Positions 9,165 to 18,380 of a stretch of DNA of 64,000 nucleotides are shown one piece after another. The first letter of the stretch is position 1. Each line of letters starts with the position of its first letter. Origin of the DNA: CG2-30-44-17 sp964344725 (GTDB lineage: Bacteria; Patescibacteriota; Gracilibacteria; UBA1369; UBA12470). The stretch is taken from positions 1-64,000 of the forward strand of contig CAYFOI010000003.1 in the NCBI GenBank assembly GCA_964344725.1, read 5' to 3'. The translations under genes and the position numbers were made by a program. The notes beneath the pieces are model-generated. The model was not told where the DNA came from and ran no database searches. It saw only the letters and a list, made by a program, of their open reading frames with translations.

Positions 9165-9653
9165 ATGGCGATATCCTTCTTGTCATTAGGTTCAAACATG
9201 GGGGATAGATGCGTTAACCTTGCGAGTGCGTATGATATTTTGGAAAATCTTGGTGTAAAAGTTTTACAAAAAAGCAGCGTATATGAATCTGATCCTTGGG
9301 GTTATGAGGAGCAGGCTAGTTTTCTTAATCAGGTTATTAAGGTTGAGACGGAGTTAAGTCCGGAGTCTTTGGTCCAGATATGCAAGGAGGCAGAAAAGCA
9401 AATTGGGCGTGTTGATAGCTTTAAATGGGGACCTCGTGTCTTGGATGTTGATGTGATTTTTTATGGGGATGAAGTTGTCGAGAAACCTGAATGTACGATC
9501 CCTCATCATCTTATGCATAATAGGCTTTTTGTTTTGATCCCTCTGAATGAAATTGCTGGTGATTTTGTTCATCCTGTGTTTCGGAAAAATGTTTCTGAGT
9601 TGCTTAAAGCTTGTGAGGATAAACATGGTGTTACGAAAGTCCCCTCTGTATAA
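9165..9653 (+). CDS. folK: 2-amino-4-hydroxy-6-hydroxymethyldihydropteridine pyrophosphokinase (HPPK)
   Basis: It transfers pyrophosphate from ATP to 6-hydroxymethyl-7,8-dihydropterin in cytoplasmic folate synthesis. The 162 residues match the compact HPPK family: N-terminal LGSNMGD, the SSVYESDPWGY loop, the signature KWGPRVLDVDVIFYG (with the Mg-binding DVD) and PHHLMHNRLFVLIPL. No other folate gene is nearby (no folP, folB or folE). It is followed by the transketolase pair with a 57-base gap and could be co-transcribed. Whether the cell has a full folate pathway or only salvages pterins cannot be told from this window. Confidence 0.93.
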   Translation: MAISFLSLGSNMGDRCVNLASAYDILENLGVKVLQKSSVYESDPWGYEEQASFLNQVIKVETELSPESLVQICKEAEKQIGRVDSFKWGPRVLDVDVIFYGDEVVEKPECTIPHHLMHNRLFVLIPLNEIAGDFVHPVFRKNVSELLKACEDKHGVTKVPSV

Positions 9654-9710
9654 AGGCTTTGTTGCTGGCTTGATCTAGGGTATATTGGCGTTTGCTAAAC
9701 GTTTTATTTT

Positions 9711-10532
9711 ATGGATTTTTCGGCTCTAGAAAAAAAAGCGGCACAACTTCGTATCGATGCTTTGACAGCGATTCACAAGGCTAATTCTGGTCATACAGGA
9801 GGTTCAATGTCTTGTATGGATATTTTGGTGGCGCTTTATTATGGGGGTGTTCTTAAGTTTGATCCAAATATGCCACAGCTTCCTGAGCGAGATTATTTTG
9901 TTCTTTCGAAAGGTCATGCGGCTCCGGCGTTGTATGCTGTTTTGGCTGATCTTGGGTTTTTTGATAAGTCTGAGCTTGATCATTTGAGACAGGCGGGAGC
10001 GCTTCTCCAGGGACATCCAGTTGTGAAAATCCCAGGGGTGGAGGCGACTACTGGATCTTTGGGACAGGGGATTTCTGCTGCTGTTGGTCTCGCGCTTGCT
10101 ATTAAGGCGGATCGTGAGGATCGAGATGTTTTTGTTTTGTTGGGTGATGGTGAATTGCAGGAAGGTCAGGTTTGGGAGGCTGTGATGTCTGCGGCACATT
10201 ATCGTTTGGATAATCTGGTGGCGATTGTTGATCGAAATAAGTTGCAAATTGATGGGCCGTGTAGTGGAGTGATGAATGTTGAACCAATTGCAGATAAATT
10301 CGAGTCTTTTGGATGGAAAGTTATTCCACTCGTTTCTGGGCATAATATTGAAGAGATTGTTTTGGCTTTAAATAAGGCGAAAAATATAGCTCGGCAGCCT
10401 ACTGTAATTGTGGCTCCGACGGTCAAAGGCAAGGGGGTGCCTTTTGCAGAGAACAAGGCTTCGTATCATGGAGTGCCTCTTTCTGAGGCGGAGATGGAGG
10501 AGGTTGTACCTTTGTTAGAGAGTAAACTGTAA
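9711..10532 (+). CDS. tktA: Transketolase, N-terminal (thiamine diphosphate-binding) subunit
   Basis: First half of a split transketolase, which moves two-carbon ketol units between sugar phosphates in the non-oxidative pentose phosphate pathway. The 273 residues carry the conserved A.SGH.GG start (KANSGHTGGSMS), SKGHAAPALYA, GSLGQGIS and the ThDP/Mg motif GDGELQEGQVWEA...VDRNKLQ. The C-terminal half is the next gene. The final codons (AGT AAA CTG TAA) lie inside a repeat: AAACTGT recurs directly after the stop. Split transketolases are common in archaea and candidate phyla. Confidence 0.94.
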   Translation: MDFSALEKKAAQLRIDALTAIHKANSGHTGGSMSCMDILVALYYGGVLKFDPNMPQLPERDYFVLSKGHAAPALYAVLADLGFFDKSELDHLRQAGALLQGHPVVKIPGVEATTGSLGQGISAAVGLALAIKADREDRDVFVLLGDGELQEGQVWEAVMSAAHYRLDNLVAIVDRNKLQIDGPCSGVMNVEPIADKFESFGWKVIPLVSGHNIEEIVLALNKAKNIARQPTVIVAPTVKGKGVPFAENKASYHGVPLSEAEMEEVVPLLESKL

Positions 10533-10608
10533 ACTGTAGAGAGCATCCGTGGAGCGCTCCGCGCGAATTATTGCTTGCTGACTACTGACTAAATCCTACT
10601 GACTAAAC
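10525..10608 (+). repeat. TAG/CTA-type spacer repeat with GGAGCGC hairpin
   Basis: The spacer between the two transketolase genes has three parts: a TAG-rich repeat over the tktA stop codon (AAACTGTAAACTGTAGAGAG), a hairpin GGAGCGCTCCGCGCG (10551-10565) and a CTA-rich repeat (CTGACTACTGACTAAA) ending at the next ATG. Confidence 0.7.
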
Positions 10609-11529
10609 ATGGAAAAAATTGCTACAAGAGCGGCGTTTGGAGAAGCACTAGCAGAGCTAGGTGCGAAGTATCGTAATATTATGGTGCTTGATGCTGATTT
10701 GGCTTGTAGTACTAAGACTCTCAAGTTTGCTCAGGCGTTTTCTGAAAGGCATTTCAATATGGGGATTGCTGAGCAGAATATGGTTGGGGTAGCTGCGGGG
10801 ATGGCGCTTAAAGGTAAGATTCCTTTTGCTTGTACTTTTGCAGTTTTTGCTGCGGGGCGTGCATGGGAGCAGATTCGAAATAGCGTTGCTTATCCTAATT
10901 TGAATGTGAAAATTATTGGTTCGCATGGCGGGATTATGACCGGGGAAGATGGGGCGACTCATCAGGCTTTGGAGGATCTTTCTGCGATGCGTGTTATACC
11001 GAATATGAAGGTTTATTGTCCGGCTGATTATTGGGAAACCAAGTCTGTTATGGCGAGTATGTGTGAGGATTTTGGGCCTGTATACTTAAGGCTTTCAAGG
11101 AGCGGTGTGCCGGTTATTTATGACGAAAATTATCGTTTTGAGCCGGGGAAGGGAAGTGTTGTTCGCGAAGGATCGGATATTACGATTTTCGCTGTCGGGT
11201 CCATGGTGACGCAAGCTCTTGAAGCTGCGGAGAGGCTTGAGGCTGATGGTGTTAGTGCGCGGGTTTGCAATATGTGTAGTATTAAGCCGATTGATAAGGA
11301 TCTTATCCTTGAATCTGCTCGAAAGACTAAGAAGCTGTTCTCTGTGGAAGATCATCAAATTAATGGTGGGCTTGGAGGTGCGGTTGCGGAGGTGCTTGCT
11401 GAGGTCGGCGTAGGGGTTTCTTTGAAGAGAATTGGTATGGAGAGGTTCGGAGAGAGTGGAAAAGGAGCGGATTTATATAAGAAGTATGGGCTTGATGGGG
11501 ATGGGATCGTTAACGCGATTTCAAGGTAG
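10609..11529 (+). CDS. tktB: Transketolase, C-terminal subunit
   Basis: Second half of the split transketolase (306 residues): the pyrimidine-binding domain followed by the C-terminal transketolase domain. Visible motifs are the catalytic Glu region FNMGIAEQNMVGVAAGMAL, the SHGGIMTGEDGATHQALEDL stretch that contacts substrate phosphate, and the regulatory-domain start ITIFAVGSMVTQALEAAE. It pairs with the upstream subunit to give the alpha2beta2 enzyme. It sits 76 bases downstream of its partner behind a CTA-rich leader and without a clear Shine-Dalgarno sequence. Confidence 0.94.
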   Translation: MEKIATRAAFGEALAELGAKYRNIMVLDADLACSTKTLKFAQAFSERHFNMGIAEQNMVGVAAGMALKGKIPFACTFAVFAAGRAWEQIRNSVAYPNLNVKIIGSHGGIMTGEDGATHQALEDLSAMRVIPNMKVYCPADYWETKSVMASMCEDFGPVYLRLSRSGVPVIYDENYRFEPGKGSVVREGSDITIFAVGSMVTQALEAAERLEADGVSARVCNMCSIKPIDKDLILESARKTKKLFSVEDHQINGGLGGAVAEVLAEVGVGVSLKRIGMERFGESGKGADLYKKYGLDGDGIVNAISR

Positions 11530-11607
11530 TCGCGTTTTAATCAAGTAAAACTTGCAAATGTGTTTTAGGTGTGATACAAGCTTGTCTTATTTTTAATTTA
11601 TGTGTTT

Positions 11608-12633
11608 ATGGTGAGAAGGTATGATGATCCAGATGCTAGAGGTGAAGGTGCTCAAATATTAGAGTTACAACAACCTCTTAGAGAAAGACGAACTTCAAGA
11701 CCTTTATCATCTTTCTCGGAAGAGCGTTTGCGTACTCGTGTTAGGGCGATTGGTGCTGCTGTTAGTACTGATCCTTACGAGGCACATCCTTATTACATGT
11801 TGTATGAGGCAACTGGGGCTGCTCCGTCGGAAGATTCTTCCAGGTATGATGGGCCCGTGGGTCATTTTTACAGTCTTGATTTTACAGAACCTAGAGGGAA
11901 AGCGCAGAGGTTTGGAGGTAAAAGTGTTAGTCGATTAGAGCCTTTTATGGCTAGCCATTTGGGTGATTTACTAGGGGAAGATAGGTTGGTGTGGCTTAGG
12001 GCACAAGCTAGAGCTGGTTCTGAAGCCAACCTTCGCGAGGAAGTGATTATGGATGACGAGTTGAATCCTCTTGTCGTAGCATGTGTTGGGGAAGAGGTTT
12101 TCTGTTGGATGAGGGGGTCGGTTCAATTTGGGCTCGATTTTGGGAGGGATGTGCGTGGTTGGCGGGAGAGCATGAAAAGTTATCCAGTATTAGATAGTTG
12201 GGTGGAAAGGTTGATGAGCGAAGATGAAACCAGGTTGTTTAGAGAGAGAAGTGGTTATCAAGAAGATACTTTCCCGTGCAGAATGGTTCCAGGCGTAGCG
12301 GCTGCTGCAAATGATTTGCAACTCAGTAATAATGTAGGTTGGAGACTTTGGGCGGCTATTATGAAAAAAGTTGTTATGAAGGACAGAGCTGTTATAGATC
12401 ATGTTACCAATGCGCCAAAGTGGAGGGGTGCTCAGCAGAGTGTTGTGTATGGGGTCCTTGATGATTATCCTCAGCTAGTTGGGGTTTTTGTTTCTCCGGT
12501 TGAAGTTCTTGGGTCGTCTAGGCGGATTGTTCACTCAAATCCTGAGGCGGTTGAAGCTATTGCTGAAAGAGAGGTTGGTAGAAGAGGTATAACTCCGCAA
12601 TTGAATTACAACCTGATTCCGCAGGCCGCTTAA
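11608..12633 (+). CDS. Hypothetical protein, 341 residues
   Basis: I recognise no family. It has an Arg-rich N-terminus (about the first 45 residues, including LRERRTSRP), no signal peptide and no transmembrane segment, so it is predicted cytoplasmic. It is mixed alpha/beta and Trp- and Arg-rich in the middle (WMRGS, GWRESM, LDSWVERLM). The ATG at 11608 is taken as the start; an in-frame GTG lies at 11602 and there is no Shine-Dalgarno sequence to decide between them. Base composition matches its neighbours. It lies alone between the transketolase pair and an SLH gene. Confidence 0.65.
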   Translation: MVRRYDDPDARGEGAQILELQQPLRERRTSRPLSSFSEERLRTRVRAIGAAVSTDPYEAHPYYMLYEATGAAPSEDSSRYDGPVGHFYSLDFTEPRGKAQRFGGKSVSRLEPFMASHLGDLLGEDRLVWLRAQARAGSEANLREEVIMDDELNPLVVACVGEEVFCWMRGSVQFGLDFGRDVRGWRESMKSYPVLDSWVERLMSEDETRLFRERSGYQEDTFPCRMVPGVAAAANDLQLSNNVGWRLWAAIMKKVVMKDRAVIDHVTNAPKWRGAQQSVVYGVLDDYPQLVGVFVSPVEVLGSSRRIVHSNPEAVEAIAEREVGRRGITPQLNYNLIPQAA

Positions 12634-12730
12634 GGCCGATTATGCAATCAAAGTGATTTTTTAGCCTTAGGAATTTGTTGTCGTTTAATGTGTTCTTGTG
12701 TTATCAAGTTGTCCTATTAACAGAGGGGAT

Positions 12731-13666
12731 ATGAAGAAAATACTTGTGGCATTTCTGGTCTTTCTGTTTGTGCCTGTTGCATATGGTTTTTCCGATGTTA
12801 ACGAGGATAGTGAACATTATGATGCTATTACTTTTCTGGAAGAGAGGGGAATTGTAAGTGGATATCCGGATGGGAGTTTTGGGGTAGATGATGAGGTCAA
12901 TCGCGTGGAGGCTCTTTATATGATTCTGCAAAGTAGTGTTTCTTATCGTACGGCTAGTATTGAATTTCCTTATGCTGATTTTTGGGATATCGATACGGAT
13001 GCTTGGTATTATGATAGTTTGGCGGAAGCTGTTTCTTATGGGATTGCTGCTGGCAATCCGGATGGGAGTTTTGACCCTGGCAGGTTTGTTAACAAAGTTG
13101 AGTTTTTGAAAATGCTTCTTCTTGCTTTTGAAATAGATGTGTCTGCGCATGAAGGGGATGAGTGGTATAGTGGATATTTAGGATATGCTAGAACTGTTGG
13201 GCTTGTTTATCCGAATATGGAGAATGACTTGGAGCCTTCAGTGTATTTGACTCGTGGGGATTGCGCGGAGATTCTTTATAAGATGATTGTGATTGATGAG
13301 GGTGGGGATTTGCAGAAGTTGCTTTCGATGGTTGAGGCTTATTTGGTGCAGGTGCTTGTTGATTTAAATTTGGATGATATTAATAGTGCATTAGAAGATT
13401 CTGCTAATGCTGTGTTCTATTCTGAAATGGCTTTGGATATTGATTCTGATGAGGGCTTGGTCAATGCTGTAAATAAAATTGCTCTTGGTTTTCAGGAGCT
13501 TTGTTTAGCTTATCAGGCTGGTCTTGATGGGGATCCGGATTCTGCTGCGGAGCATGTTGAAAATGCGAAGCAATATGCTACGGATGCGTATTATGATGAT
13601 ACATCGACTCAGTCTTTGGGTGCTCAAATCAAAGAGTTTGGGGATGAGTTACTGGACAATTTGTAG
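12731..13666 (+). CDS. Secreted SLH-domain protein
   Basis: Surface protein with a signal peptide (MKKILVAFLVFLFVPVAYG, cleavage near residue 19) followed directly by three SLH modules: FSDVNEDSEHYDAITFLEER with GYPDGSFGVDDEVNRVEALY; YADFWDIDTDAWYYDSLAEA with GNPDGSFDPGRFVNKVEFLK; and a third, more diverged one (EGDEWYSGYLGYARTVGLVY). The C-terminal ~120 residues are acidic and helical. The SLH modules are N-terminal here but C-terminal in the other SLH proteins of this window. I chose the ATG at 12731 because AGAGGGGA lies just upstream and the signal peptide starts there; an in-frame ATG at 12698 would add 11 residues that do not fit a signal peptide. Confidence 0.88.
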   Translation: MKKILVAFLVFLFVPVAYGFSDVNEDSEHYDAITFLEERGIVSGYPDGSFGVDDEVNRVEALYMILQSSVSYRTASIEFPYADFWDIDTDAWYYDSLAEAVSYGIAAGNPDGSFDPGRFVNKVEFLKMLLLAFEIDVSAHEGDEWYSGYLGYARTVGLVYPNMENDLEPSVYLTRGDCAEILYKMIVIDEGGDLQKLLSMVEAYLVQVLVDLNLDDINSALEDSANAVFYSEMALDIDSDEGLVNAVNKIALGFQELCLAYQAGLDGDPDSAAEHVENAKQYATDAYYDDTSTQSLGAQIKEFGDELLDNL

Positions 13667-13787
13667 AGATCGTTGCCTAGTCTTGTTTTGGTTTGGTGTT
13701 TTACGTCGGTATTGGGGAATAGTCAATTCTTGCTGGTGGAACAGGATGTTTTTTTAAGGTATAATCTTTGGATTTAAAAAAATAAAA

Positions 13788-16700
13788 ATGAAAAGATTTA
13801 TCTTCGTTATATTGGGACTTATCTTTGTCAGTACTCAAGCGTTGGCATTAAGCAGTAGTGATGATTATACGATCGAGACTAAGATGCGGGCTAGTAGCAG
13901 TGATTTTATAGTTTTGCAGACTGATGATGATCAAGATTACTCTGATACTGATGAGACTATTGATACAACAACAACTACAACAACTACTATCTATGGTGGG
14001 GGAGCTGCATCTTCTGTCGAATCGGACGACGTTGATTATGATGAGGTTTTTGCGACGACGGATAGCACTCCTATTGTCTCTGATATTTTGGAGCCATCGC
14101 AAACATATACGGTTTCAATTTCTAATGAGTATGGCGAAGAGATTGAATCTTATCAGTTTGAGACAGATGTTAGTGGTCAGTTTATTTATGAGCTTATTAC
14201 AAAGCTTGAAGATGGTGTTTATACGGCTTTGGTTTTGGATGCGAATGATAATCGTATTAAGGAATATCAGTTTGATATAAGTACGGATGTTATTGAACCT
14301 TCGTTGGAAGTTATGGCTTTTGGCGAAAAAGAGATTGTTACTTTAGATTTTGATGGGGTGATGGATTTGGGGAGAATCCTGATGGAAGAAGATTCTAAGT
14401 TGTATGGATATGCTGTTCCTTTTGCAGAAGTGATAGTTTATTTCCACAGTGATATCTGGGTTGAGGAAACTGTTGCTGATGAATTTGGTTATTTCGAAGT
14501 TCCTATACCTGGTCATCTTGGTGAAGGGGCTCATACAGCTTATATAACTCAAATTTATCCTGATTCGACAATATCTGAGGATCTTACTTATACTTTTGAA
14601 CTGGTGGTTCCATCTGAGGGAAATGTTGAACTGTGGGCTGTTGTTGGATCGATTTTGTTTCTGGTGTTTTTGATGTTGTTTGCTAGAGGCGGTATGAAGA
14701 GGTGGTTTGCTAGGTTTGCTGTGATTGTTTTGTTGGTTTCGGTAGTGCAAGTTGGGCATCCTTTTGCTGATAGTGTGCCGGAGTTTATTGTCTATGATGG
14801 GCGGCTTCTTTCTAGTTCGGGAGAGGTTGTTAGTTCGGAGTATGATTTTAGGTTCTCGTTTTGGTCGGATGCTGATTTTGATGGAGATGTGATTGAAGAT
14901 GCGGCTTGGTATGAAGAGCAGACCGTGACTCTTGATAGTGATGGTGGATTCTCTGTACATATTGGAGAGGTTACCCCTTTGCCTGTTTTTGACTCTGAAG
15001 TCTACAAGTTTTTACAAGTAGAAATAAAGGCTCATGGCCAGGCTGATACCGAATATCAATTAATGGATCCGACTGGCGACAATGGTGCCGATGAAATTGA
15101 TCGTGAGGCTCTGGGGTTAACATATTATGCTTATCAATCTCATAGTGCTGAAGGTAGTTTGCAAGATGTTTTTGTAATAGATATTGATGATACTGCGACG
15201 TCAGAAATTGGTCTTCAGTTTGGTTCTGCGATTGAGAAGATACTGTCTTACGATATTGAGAAGCAGTATTTTAATTTTAATGATGATGTGAATATCGAAG
15301 GCGATCTTACTATTAGTGGGCTTGTGGATGGCTACGATATTTCTGGTTATAGTGGGTATGCTACTTTGGCTGACTCCGAGAGTTTGATTGTCGATCATGC
15401 GTCTAGAGAGAGTTATGACTATCAAGTGACAGCGCTTCTGAGTGTTAACAATACGGGTCTTACCGATGAAAGCTTGGATTTTTCTGATGAAAGTTTGTAT
15501 GAGGTTGAAGATTCGGAAGTGGGTACAGATTTTATTTATGGTGGTGTGAGGCTACATAATTCTGGAGGTTCTTTGCAGAGTTATGAGTATGATGTTTCTA
15601 GTTATGATGAGGAAAAGATTGATTTTGAAGGTGGGGTTGCGAGCTTAAAGAAAGTTTCGGTCGGGGATGATTTTAGTAATGGTAGTCATGATGGTATTGC
15701 GATTTCTGGTGATAGTTCGTTGGTTCTCTCGGGTGCTACTGAGGGTGCTTTTGTTTCTGAAATTTTTGATTTTGGAGAAAGTGTTTCTTTTGAGGAGTTT
15801 TCTTATGAAGTTAATTATGAAACGTTTGATGTTGGGGATGATCCGTATGAGTTTTCGGGGGATTCTTATGAAGATGTGGCCGGTGTTAGTGGGCCTATGA
15901 GTGTTGAATTTTGGTTTAAAACTGAAGAGGCTGGAGGTCTTTTTGATGGAGTTTATGTTGGGCAAGATGGAAAAATCCATTATGAGGGATATGCAACATC
16001 TTCTGAGGTTGTTGATGGGGAGTGGCATCATTTGGTTGTGTCTGACGATATTTATTTGGATGGTGTTTCGCAGAGTTTTGATATTTCGAATGTTGGCGAT
16101 GGTAGTAACTTGGAATTGGGGTATGCCGAAGTGCCCGTAGGCGAGGCTTTATCAGTTTCTAATGTCTCTGATGATTGGCAGGCAGTCTCTTTGGATAATT
16201 CGTATGCTAATCCTGTGATTGTTTGTACTTATAATTTGCCAAGTTTGTCTTCCAACCCTGCTGTTACTAGAATTAATAATATTGGTACTTCGAGTTTTGA
16301 TTTAAAATTACAAAGTCCTAGTGGATCTTCTGTTACTTCTGGTGACGTGTATTGTGTTGTCATTGATGAAGGGGATTGGACGCTTACTAATGGTGTTTCT
16401 CTTGAGGCTTTTGCTTATCAGTCTACGAGTCTTGATTATTCTTCTAATTGGGTTGGTGAAGAGATTGATTTAGTAAAGTCGTATACAACTCCTGTGATTT
16501 TTGGACAGGTTATGAGTTATAACGACGAGCGTTGGTCTGTTTTCTGGGACAGGGGTTCTTCTTCTCGCGGTGTTGTACCATCTGCTGGTGATGTTTATAT
16601 TGGTATGCATATTGGTCAGGATCCTGATATTTCGAGAGATAGCGAAATACTTGGATATATAGTTGTGGAAGAGGGGATGGGTACGGTTAATGGCATCGAT

Positions 16701-18032
16701 TACGAGGTTTATTATGGGGCTGACTCTGTTGGAGGTATGAGCACTGCTGTTCCTTTTCAATATAGTGTTAGTGGGGATTATGATATGGGTATTTTGACTC
16801 AAGCAGCTATGGATGGAAGCGATGGTGGTTGGGCTGTTTTTTATGGCGAAGATCCAATTCGCGATGCTGAAATAGATTTAGCTATTGATGAGGATAAGGT
16901 TGGTGATTCTGAGAGATACCATACTACTGAGCAAGCTGCTTATTGGTTATTTAGTGAGGAAGGAACTCTCACTGTTGATGGTTATTTTGTTGGGTCTATT
17001 GATGACGTGGTGGTTCATGATGGTTATTTGACTCAAGAAGAGGTTCTTAATGATTATCTGGGTGGAGTTTTGGATGCTACGGTGATGTCTAGGACTTGTT
17101 ATATTTCCGATTGTTCGGATCAAAGCTTTGGAGAGTTTAGTCCGGGGACAGAAGGTCAATACTTTCAGTATCAAGTTGTTATGGGTACGGATGATATTTC
17201 TTATTCCCCTGAGATTAGTGATATTTATATTGGGACTGATGTTTATTATGATGATAGTCCGGCTGCCATGGGTGGGGGTGATGAATTTACAGTTCTTGTG
17301 AGTTTTGGTGACGAATCTACGGGTGATATTCGTTATCAGGTATCTAATGATGGGATGAATTATTACTATTGGGATGGCTCTGCTTGGGTTTATGCTAGTG
17401 CTTCTTCGCAGTCAAATACGGCTGCGGATATTAATGCTAATGCTGCTTCGTTTGAAGGTGGCGAATTTTATTGGAAAGCTTTCTTTGTCTCTGATGGGTC
17501 TGCCGAGGCTTCGCTTGATTCTGTGAGCGTTGAGCTTTCAACAGCTTCTTATCCTGTGGGGGAAAGCTATTATGTTGTTACGACTGCTGAAAGTCAGCTC
17601 ACTGGTGTTTGGGGTGAGGTGCATGGTGTTACTGTTGAAGATGCCGTGCCAGATGGTACAGTACTTAAATATTTGGTGTCTTTTGATGGCCGCTCAAGTT
17701 GGTATTATTGGGATGGGGATGCTTGGGTTTTGGCTGGTAGTGATTTGGATGCCGAGGGCGTCTTTACTAATGCGAATAATAGCAGTGAGCTTGAGGCTGT
17801 TTCTGATTGGAGTTTGGTTGATGGTGTTTTGGATTTTTCTGCTGTTTTTTGGAGTAGTGAGATTGGTTATACTTCTTCTTTGGATCAAATTACGCTTAAT
17901 TACGATGAGCCGGAGATTTGGCGTGTGATTGATGGAGATAGTCAATATCCGATAGATTTTATTAGCGATACTCAAACTAGGATTACTAATAATTCTGGCC
18001 AGACTCAGACGGTCAGGTTGTATATTAGGTAG
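13788..18032 (+). CDS. Giant surface protein with LamG-like domain and an internal second signal-peptide-like segment
   Basis: 1414 residues. Signal peptide at 1-21 (MKRFIFVILGLIFVSTQALA), then an Asp/Ser/Thr-rich region with a poly-Thr run, a beta-sandwich domain, and a hydrophobic helix at ~283-298. Directly after it comes MKRWFARFAVIVLLVSVVQV (303-322) ending HPFA/DS, which reads as a second complete signal peptide. The rest is beta-rich with a LamG/concanavalin-like module (MSVEFWFKTEEAGGLFDGVY ... DGEWHHLVVSDDIYLDGV, about 700-790) and repeated YYYWDGSAWV/SWYYWDGDAWV modules near the C-terminus. There is no SLH domain. LamG suggests glycan or protein binding at the surface. It may be a fusion of two secreted proteins. 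It is followed by a convergent pseudogene remnant. Confidence 0.8.
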   Translation: MKRFIFVILGLIFVSTQALALSSSDDYTIETKMRASSSDFIVLQTDDDQDYSDTDETIDTTTTTTTTIYGGGAASSVESDDVDYDEVFATTDSTPIVSDILEPSQTYTVSISNEYGEEIESYQFETDVSGQFIYELITKLEDGVYTALVLDANDNRIKEYQFDISTDVIEPSLEVMAFGEKEIVTLDFDGVMDLGRILMEEDSKLYGYAVPFAEVIVYFHSDIWVEETVADEFGYFEVPIPGHLGEGAHTAYITQIYPDSTISEDLTYTFELVVPSEGNVELWAVVGSILFLVFLMLFARGGMKRWFARFAVIVLLVSVVQVGHPFADSVPEFIVYDGRLLSSSGEVVSSEYDFRFSFWSDADFDGDVIEDAAWYEEQTVTLDSDGGFSVHIGEVTPLPVFDSEVYKFLQVEIKAHGQADTEYQLMDPTGDNGADEIDREALGLTYYAYQSHSAEGSLQDVFVIDIDDTATSEIGLQFGSAIEKILSYDIEKQYFNFNDDVNIEGDLTISGLVDGYDISGYSGYATLADSESLIVDHASRESYDYQVTALLSVNNTGLTDESLDFSDESLYEVEDSEVGTDFIYGGVRLHNSGGSLQSYEYDVSSYDEEKIDFEGGVASLKKVSVGDDFSNGSHDGIAISGDSSLVLSGATEGAFVSEIFDFGESVSFEEFSYEVNYETFDVGDDPYEFSGDSYEDVAGVSGPMSVEFWFKTEEAGGLFDGVYVGQDGKIHYEGYATSSEVVDGEWHHLVVSDDIYLDGVSQSFDISNVGDGSNLELGYAEVPVGEALSVSNVSDDWQAVSLDNSYANPVIVCTYNLPSLSSNPAVTRINNIGTSSFDLKLQSPSGSSVTSGDVYCVVIDEGDWTLTNGVSLEAFAYQSTSLDYSSNWVGEEIDLVKSYTTPVIFGQVMSYNDERWSVFWDRGSSSRGVVPSAGDVYIGMHIGQDPDISRDSEILGYIVVEEGMGTVNGIDYEVYYGADSVGGMSTAVPFQYSVSGDYDMGILTQAAMDGSDGGWAVFYGEDPIRDAEIDLAIDEDKVGDSERYHTTEQAAYWLFSEEGTLTVDGYFVGSIDDVVVHDGYLTQEEVLNDYLGGVLDATVMSRTCYISDCSDQSFGEFSPGTEGQYFQYQVVMGTDDISYSPEISDIYIGTDVYYDDSPAAMGGGDEFTVLVSFGDESTGDIRYQVSNDGMNYYYWDGSAWVYASASSQSNTAADINANAASFEGGEFYWKAFFVSDGSAEASLDSVSVELSTASYPVGESYYVVTTAESQLTGVWGEVHGVTVEDAVPDGTVLKYLVSFDGRSSWYYWDGDAWVLAGSDLDAEGVFTNANNSSELEAVSDWSLVDGVLDFSAVFWSSEIGYTSSLDQITLNYDEPEIWRVIDGDSQYPIDFISDTQTRITNNSGQTQTVRLYIR

Positions 18033-18037
18033 TTTAA

Positions 18038-18310
18038 TTATCCGAATTGTCTTCTTTCTGATTCCATGATTCCTAGGACTATTGTCATAGCTAGCTGTAT
18101 TGCATTATCGGGGGGTATGCCATCTTGTTCGAATGCTAATCTTATTCTTATTACGTCTGAGTCAAATGCCATCATACGTTGAGCTGGATCTTCAATTGGG
18201 TTATTCAATCTTTCGCGTGTAGCTACGGCTCCTTATGGAGTTTCTAATCCTCTCAGCCAGGATTCGAATTCTGCAGAATCTTCTAATTGAGCACCTTTTC
18301 TTAGTGGCAT
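18038..18310 (-). pseudogene. Small gene interrupted by an in-frame TAA
   Basis: Reading the minus strand from the ATG at 18310 gives 25 codons (MPLRKGAQLEDSAEFESWLR then GLETP), an ochre stop at 18235-18233, then 64 more codons in the same frame (GAVATRERLNNPIEDPAQRM ... SERRQFG) to a TAA at 18040-18038. Codon use and amino-acid composition stay protein-like on both sides of the internal stop, so this looks like one gene of ~90 codons with a single nonsense mutation. The acidic and Arg-rich helical style resembles other lineage-specific cytoplasmic proteins here, such as the one at 55695-56213. Alternatives are two small genes or a sequencing error. Confidence 0.55.
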
Positions 18311-18380
18311 CGTTTTTTTTCTGGCTAAATCTTACAGTTTGAGTTACATTTGAGGCTCGGAGGATTAAACTACCATAAAT

